Of a DNA stretch of 9,060 nt, positions 7,501 through 9,060 are shown piece by piece (position 1 is the stretch's first letter; each line of letters begins with the position of its first letter). This DNA comes from Caryophanales bacterium UBA2289 (GTDB taxonomy: Bacteria > Bacillota_I > Bacilli_A > Izemoplasmatales > Hujiaoplasmataceae), in NCBI GenBank assembly GCA_002345505.1, contig DDWJ01000006.1, positions 1-9,060 of the forward strand, in the 5' to 3' direction. The notes below the pieces were generated by a model that made no database searches, had not been told where the DNA came from, and was given only the letters and a program-made list of their open reading frames with translations. The position numbers and the translations under genes were made by a program.

Positions 7501-8964
7501 AACACAGTCTTTGGAAAACTCATGAAAGTCTTTTAAAACTTCTTTAATTTTTCTTTGACCTTTTAACATAGCATTATTGATATGAGTCAAATTCTCAGTA
7601 AACTTAGAGATTGTCATGTCAGGATCAATCAGTTCGGAAAACTCACCAAGAATGGCTCCGTTTTTTACTTTGATCCCAGCTATTTCAATTATCGTATCAT
7701 AATTGATTGATAACCCGGTTGTTTCAATATCAAAGATAACGTATGTAGTCTCCGATAGTAAACCGGTATGTTCTCCTCTGGTAATAGTAATTTCTTCATC
7801 GTTTACATAAACCATTTCCAATCCATATATTGGTTTAATTGGTTTGTTTTTTATATGTTTTTCCATTGCTGGAAATGATTGAACTGAACCATGGTCGCTT
7901 ACGCCAATTGCCTTGTGTCCGTAATGTATAGCACGGTCAATATAATCTTCAATATTATTAACACCGTCAAGGGCAGACATTTTCGTGTGTAAATGAAGCT
8001 CAACCCTTTTGTTTTCGTAGTTATCGTCTCTTCTGTTATTATCGATAATTGAGTCTGAATGAGCAATATTCAAAATTGTTAAAGTCACTTCATTATAGAA
8101 ATTATCAAACTGTGCATAACATTTCGCTTTAATTCCCATTCCGATTTCAATCTCTTTAAAGAAGTCTAAATCAGTTGGTTTTGCTTTTCTCTTTGTAACA
8201 TAAACACTATCCACGCCATCAGTAACGATTAACTTTACACTTGAATTATTATTGGAATCATTAATTTCGTTTTCAACTACAATACCTTCGACAAAGATAA
8301 TTGATTTGCCTTGATTTCTTTCTTTGAATTCCTCAAATTCAATTTCGGTTTTAGGAATTGAGGATATTTCGATAAAGTCTTCAAAATCATTTGTGTGTCC
8401 TAAAGTAATGTATTTAACTTCGTTTGAATTAAGGAGATCTTTACTTTCCTTAACAAATAACTCGTTAGTTTTCTTGATTTCTTCTTCAATTGATTCTCTT
8501 TGGTCATCAATTTCAATACTAATTTCCACATCAAAGCCAAGCTTTAACATTTGCTCTTCGATTTTTTCTCGATACATCTGAGGAGACACTGCATCTTTAG
8601 GGATGTATACTTTAATTATATTTTCATCCAAATCTTTGTCATATTCTTTTAATGGCAGAACTCTTTTATCTTCTTTAGCGATTAAGTCAATCGCAAAATC
8701 ATAGTAATCTAAAAGATCACCTTCAGTATCTAAAAATTTAACTTTATAATCTATTCCTTTAACACTAGGAAAAATTTGTGGAAGATTATAAAGCTTGTTA
8801 ATGAAATTACGGAAGTGCAAAATAGGCACTACTCGTTCAAACACTAAGAAAAAGGTCCAAGTATCACTTATCTTGTCTACTTCAACCGTCTCTATTTCAC
8901 AATATTCTTCAATTACCTTATCTTGCAAATCTAAGGTTTCTAGCAATGCTTTAGTTTGACTCAA
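4501..8964 (-). CDS. polC: DNA polymerase III alpha subunit, Gram-positive type (PolC)
   Basis: The replicative DNA polymerase of low-GC Gram-positive bacteria, with built-in 3'-5' proofreading, acting at the replication fork with the sliding clamp. It is 1487 residues, slightly longer than Bacillus PolC (about 1440). Order: an N-terminal domain (about 1-215); an OB fold (about 223-303); the PHP domain start (ELHLH at 322-326, then GVSDHGSVQSFP); an inserted DEDDh exonuclease with D412 and E414 (DIETTGL), D497 (HNADFD), H551 and D556 (HRAIND); the rest of PHP (ATGDVHHL); and the polymerase core. The core has GSRGSVGSS from 882, zinc-site cysteines C910, C913, C955 and C958, catalytic PDIDLNFSG (D984, D986), SGQHPGGI, LDVLGHDDPT (D1119), SGLSHGTDVW and FPKAHA (from 1310). 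The C-terminal QISIF (from 1481) is a clamp-binding motif. All exonuclease and polymerase acidic residues are present. The start is TTG, with a Shine-Dalgarno 8 bases upstream; the next Met is over 120 residues in, inside the N-terminal domain. Confidence 0.98.
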   Translation of the reverse strand: MSQTKALLETLDLQDKVIEEYCEIETVEVDKISDTWTFFLVFERVVPILHFRNFINKLYNLPQIFPSVKGIDYKVKFLDTEGDLLDYYDFAIDLIAKEDKRVLPLKEYDKDLDENIIKVYIPKDAVSPQMYREKIEEQMLKLGFDVEISIEIDDQRESIEEEIKKTNELFVKESKDLLNSNEVKYITLGHTNDFEDFIEISSIPKTEIEFEEFKERNQGKSIIFVEGIVVENEINDSNNNSSVKLIVTDGVDSVYVTKRKAKPTDLDFFKEIEIGMGIKAKCYAQFDNFYNEVTLTILNIAHSDSIIDNNRRDDNYENKRVELHLHTKMSALDGVNNIEDYIDRAIHYGHKAIGVSDHGSVQSFPAMEKHIKNKPIKPIYGLEMVYVNDEEITITRGEHTGLLSETTYVIFDIETTGLSINYDTIIEIAGIKVKNGAILGEFSELIDPDMTISKFTENLTHINNAMLKGQRKIKEVLKDFHEFSKDCVLVAHNADFDVDFLFHNYRELGIDNKINPSIDTLMLAKVLVPDKTRYDLKSMSRYYKVSLDGHHRAINDTKALFEIFLHMVKQLRKDGFNRFQDLNLIIDRKEVYKYPYPKHINLLVREQAGLKNLYQILSEGLTTYYDRDAKVIKSYLDKHRTGLLVSSGCFNSSFFDIAINKTRRELVKEAKYYDYLEVHPLSYFRFMETETPNWKNVIQRVIKKIVEVGKELNIPVVATGDVHHLDPSDFKYREIMINTPLVGGGGFHDLYSKEFKPNQYFMTTDEMMEEFSFLGSDVAYEIVVKNSQMIADMVEEITIIPDELYAPTDEFLAEQGVPSIKNKVVSMVNDRVHKIYGDLLPEIVKARVDKELHSIIEHHFSTIYYISHLLVKKSLDDGYLVGSRGSVGSSFIATLMGITEVNPLPPHYVCPKCHFHAFKKTDEEKQAFGENDFEKEYSDIFDNTDCGWDLPKVDCPICNTKLIRDGHDIPFETFLGFKGDKTPDIDLNFSGEYQSEVHEYIRRLFGVNYAFRAGTIGTCAAKTSFGMVKEYYSKLNTKRKKQGLEPITVRHAEIARLAKGIEGAKRTSGQHPGGIVVVPNNRSIYDITPVQYPGDSKETNWKTTHYEYHSFENNLFKLDVLGHDDPTVIRYLMDLVKENPKDFPFDNPNDIPVDDIDVYRMLSGTEVLGLTSDDIMSDVASYGIPELGTSFVRGMLSESKPKSFADLVKISGLSHGTDVWYGNSQTLVLGKNRDFGKVDFKDVIGCRDDIMVHLISYGLNPHMAFEIMEFVRKGKAISNPNKWANYADEMRKFNVPEWYIWSCSKIKYMFPKAHATAYVLMAMRIAWFKLYKPIYFYSAYFSKRADAFDVDVLYGGEQSIIEKITQIKALGKDASKREQDMQTVLEIALEMVKRGFSFKPIDLYKSEVKDFVISDDKKSLILPFIVIDSLGEKVAQSIVDARKEREFISKQDIKDRAKISSVLFEKLEDLGVFDGMIDKNQISIFDF

Positions 8965-8972
8965 AATATCAT

Positions 8973-8976
8973 CTCC
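8973..8976 (-). promoter_or_regulatory. polC ribosome binding site supporting a TTG start
   Basis: GGAG lies 8 bases before the TTG at 8964-8962. The only nearby ATG (8972-8970) is in another frame, directly abuts GGAG, and reaches a stop after three codons. No in-frame ATG exists between here and the stop codon upstream. TTG is therefore the best-supported start. Confidence 0.8.
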
Positions 8977-8988
8977 AATAACTATTTT

Positions 8989-9016
8989 ATTATAACATAA
9001 TAAATTGATTTTTTAA
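8989..9016 (-). promoter_or_regulatory. polC promoter
   Basis: A perfect TATAAT (8994-8989) is preceded by TGT (8997-8995), giving an extended -10. TTAAAA (9016-9011) stands 16 bases upstream as a 4-of-6 match to the -35. The start would fall near 8982, leaving a leader of only about 18 bases that holds the Shine-Dalgarno. The -35 lies inside a short inverted repeat. Confidence 0.72.
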
Positions 9017-9036
9017 GGCTTAAAATTTAAAAGATT

Positions 9037-9060
9037 AAAAAAATGAAAAACAAGTTTTTC
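9037..9060 (-). terminator. Probable terminator of the gene upstream of polC
   Basis: On the minus strand GAAAAAC and GTTTTTC form a tight hairpin (9060-9045), followed by one A and a run of seven T residues (9043-9037). This looks like an intrinsic terminator for a minus-strand gene lying beyond the window. The stem reaches the window edge and may continue outside it. As seen it is AU-rich, with only two G-C pairs. Confidence 0.55.

Noticed and set aside
8961..8972. Mini-ORF ATG ATA TTT TGA before polC
   Set aside because: The ATG directly abuts the GGAG, leaving no room for initiation from that Shine-Dalgarno, and it encodes only three residues. It is probably not translated, though its overlap with the TTG is noted in the findings.
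1..9060. Search for CRISPR arrays, insertion sequences, phage genes or a novel accessory system
   Set aside because: I saw no spaced direct repeats, transposase, integrase or unexplained large gap. The window is almost fully occupied by four standard genes and their control regions.

Overview
The window suggests an AT-rich, low-GC Gram-positive bacterium, either Bacillota or a deep Mollicutes-like lineage such as Acholeplasma or Izemoplasma relatives. The reasons are a Gram-positive PolC-type replicase, pheS and pheT in tandem behind a T-box leader, strong AGGAGG ribosome binding sites and TATAAT promoters. All long reading frames stay open under the standard code, and every tryptophan I checked is TGG. 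UGA therefore does not appear to be read as Trp, which argues against Mycoplasma and Spiroplasma. The genus cannot be fixed from this sequence alone.

All four genes lie on the minus strand, so transcription runs from high to low coordinates. At the right edge (9037-9060) a hairpin with a U-tract probably ends an upstream gene. A short promoter region follows, with an extended -10 at 8989-8997. Next comes polC (8964-4501), the replicative DNA polymerase, which starts at TTG. A 65-base gap holding a TATAAT box and a Shine-Dalgarno separates it from a seven-helix Bax inhibitor-1-like membrane protein gene (4435-3737). The 290-base gap below that is filled by a promoter and a complete T-box riboswitch: Stem I with a UUC Phe specifier, the T-box sequence, and a terminator. 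This leader controls pheS (3446-2421) and pheT (2408-42), the two subunits of phenylalanyl-tRNA synthetase. They are 12 bases apart, and the pheT Shine-Dalgarno overlaps the pheS stop codon. A small inverted repeat and a TTGACA box lie at the left edge.

The genes form two functional blocks with a membrane protein between them. One block is chromosome replication (polC). The other is a phenylalanine-responsive translation operon, whose leader reads uncharged tRNA-Phe and so matches synthetase production to demand. The membrane protein gene has its own -10 box and ribosome binding site, and its link to either block is probably only positional.

This is an ordinary housekeeping region. I found no mobile element, CRISPR array, tRNA or rRNA gene, and no new system. 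The points worth a second look are small: two substitutions at normally conserved PheS positions, an apparently intact PheT editing site, an enlarged loop in the PolC zinc region, the TTG start of polC, and a few short inverted repeats at promoters.
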